Below, in pieces: positions 63,084-64,000 of a stretch of 64,000 nucleotides of DNA. Both the position numbers and the translations under genes were made by a program. Each line of letters begins with the position of its first letter. Position 1 is the stretch's first letter. The stretch is from Streptomyces lincolnensis. GTDB lineage: Bacteria; Actinomycetota; Actinomycetes; Streptomycetales; Streptomycetaceae. The stretch is taken from positions 3,472,001 through 3,536,000 of the forward strand of contig NZ_CP016438.1 in NCBI RefSeq assembly GCF_001685355.1. Direction: 5' to 3'. The notes under the pieces were generated by a model. The model worked only from the letters and a program-made list of their open reading frames with translations. It had not been told where the DNA came from and ran no database searches.

Positions 63084-64000
63084 TCAGGGGTGCAGGATCA
63101 CCAGATCGTCCCGGTGCACGACCTCGCGCTCGTACGCGGGACCGAGCTCGCGGGCCAGCTCCCGGGTCGAGCGGCCGATCAGCCGCGGGATCTCCTTGGC
63201 GTCGAAGTTGACCAGCCCGCGGGCCACCGCGTGCCCCTCGGCGTCCCGCAGCTCGACCGGGTCGCCCGCGGTGAACTCGCCCTCCACGGAGGCGATTCCG
63301 GCCGGCAGCAGCGACTTGCGGCGCTGTACGACCGCCTGCACGGCACCGTCGTCCAGGGTGAGGGAGCCCTGCGGGGTGGAGGCGTGCTGGAGCCACAGCA
63401 GCCGGTCGGCGGAGCGCTTGTCGGCGGGGTGGAAGTAGGTTCCGGTGTCCCCGCCGGACAGTGCGTCGGTCGCGTGGATCGCGCTGGTCAGCACGACGGG
63501 GATGCCGGCGGCGGCCGCGATCCGGGCGGCCTCGACCTTGGTGACCATGCCCCCGGTGCCGACGCCCGCCTTGCCCGCGCTGCCGATGTCCACGCCCGCC
63601 AGCTCGGCCTGGGCCCGCACCTCCGCGATCCGCGAGGTCCCCGGCCTGCTGGGGTCACCGTCGTAGACACCGTCCACGTCGGACAGCAGGACGAGCAGGT
63701 CGGCGTGGACCAGGTGGGCCACCAGCGCCGCGAGGCGGTCGTTGTCGCCGAAGCGGATCTCGTCGGTGGCGACGGTGTCGTTCTCGTTGACGATCGGCAG
63801 GGCGCCCATCGCCAGCAGCTTGTCGAGGGTGCGGGAGGCGTTGCGGTGGTGGGCGCGGCGGCTCATGTCGTCGCTGGTCAGCAGCACCTGGCCGACCCGG
63901 ACGCCGTAGCGGGCGAAGGAGGCGGTGTAGCGGGCCACGAGCAGTCCCTGGCCGACGCTGGCGGCGGCCTGCTGGCGGGCCAGGTCCTTGGGGCGGCGGC
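63084..64000 (-). CDS. proB: glutamate 5-kinase, 5' end beyond window
   Basis: The last 305 or so residues of a gamma-glutamyl kinase. The amino-acid kinase domain shows VNENDTVATDEIRFGDNDRLAALVA and LLSDVDGVYDGDP, and VGTGGMVTKVEAARIAAAAGI. A C-terminal PUA domain follows (about the last 75 residues, FTAGDPVELRDAEGHAVARGLVNF). The frame is open to the window edge (AASVGQGLLVARY), so the true start lies outside. It is upstream of the hypothetical gene and proA in the same direction. Confidence 0.95.
   Translation of the reverse strand, partial: RRPKDLARQQAAASVGQGLLVARYTASFARYGVRVGQVLLTSDDMSRRAHHRNASRTLDKLLAMGALPIVNENDTVATDEIRFGDNDRLAALVAHLVHADLLVLLSDVDGVYDGDPSRPGTSRIAEVRAQAELAGVDIGSAGKAGVGTGGMVTKVEAARIAAAAGIPVVLTSAIHATDALSGGDTGTYFHPADKRSADRLLWLQHASTPQGSLTLDDGAVQAVVQRRKSLLPAGIASVEGEFTAGDPVELRDAEGHAVARGLVNFDAKEIPRLIGRSTRELARELGPAYEREVVHRDDLVILHP

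Overview
The window is chromosomal core DNA of a Streptomyces or close relative. The evidence is the very high GC content, the GTG starts, the 4-bp ATGA/GTGA gene overlaps, the gene order (hrcA-dnaJ, hemW, lepA, rpsT, holA, comEC-comEA, leuS, rsfS, nadD, proA-proB) and Streptomyces-specific families (tricorn protease, DUF3097, DnaJ2 behind HrcA, SpoIIE-type phosphatase). Most genes lie on the minus strand. No CRISPR array, prophage, transposase or large biosynthetic cluster was seen.

Layout. 1-4600: phoH-ybeY-CNNM/HlyC-MmcQ operon and a PfkB kinase. 4700-7800: a D-glucarate catabolism pair (kdgD-gudD) divergent from an IclR regulator, with a palindromic operator between them. 7800-16600: adenine/adenosine deaminase, RNase Z, HIT protein, tricorn protease, a lipoprotein, VOC protein, RsmE and nitronate monooxygenase. 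16700-19300: three extra tandem copies of the dnaJ tail, then dnaJ and hrcA under a CIRCE element. 19400-22400: an MBL hydrolase, DUF3097 and hemW. 22450-28950: a signalling island with a SpoIIE-type phosphatase divergent from a poly-HAMP hybrid histidine kinase and a receiver-only response regulator. 29000-46700: acyl-CoA ligase, lepA, rpsT, an NTF2-like protein, holA, small proteins, a YceI fusion, arylamine N-acetyltransferase, comEC-comEA, degV, a membrane protein and leuS with an attenuator and a 12-residue leader peptide. 47100-50060: a predicted heme-b membrane protein with a NuoF/ferredoxin partner. 50200-53430: two identical tRNA-Ala(GGC) genes flanking two zinc-ribbon mini-proteins and an MFS/XRE pair. 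53500-64000: phosphatase, rsfS, LytR_C protein, nadD, two tiny membrane proteins, an M48 peptidase, two related membrane proteins, proA, a conserved hypothetical gene and proB (cut by the window edge).

Two sequence-wide patterns stand out. At least eleven genes have a TANNNT hexamer exactly 6 or 7 nt before the start codon and no convincing Shine-Dalgarno sequence, which predicts leaderless transcripts and fixes several starts. The intergenic regions also carry an unusual number of short tandem repeats (114, 22, 20, 14 and 13 bp units, plus coding 9 and 18 bp units), two of which duplicate the 3' end of the adjacent gene including its stop codon.
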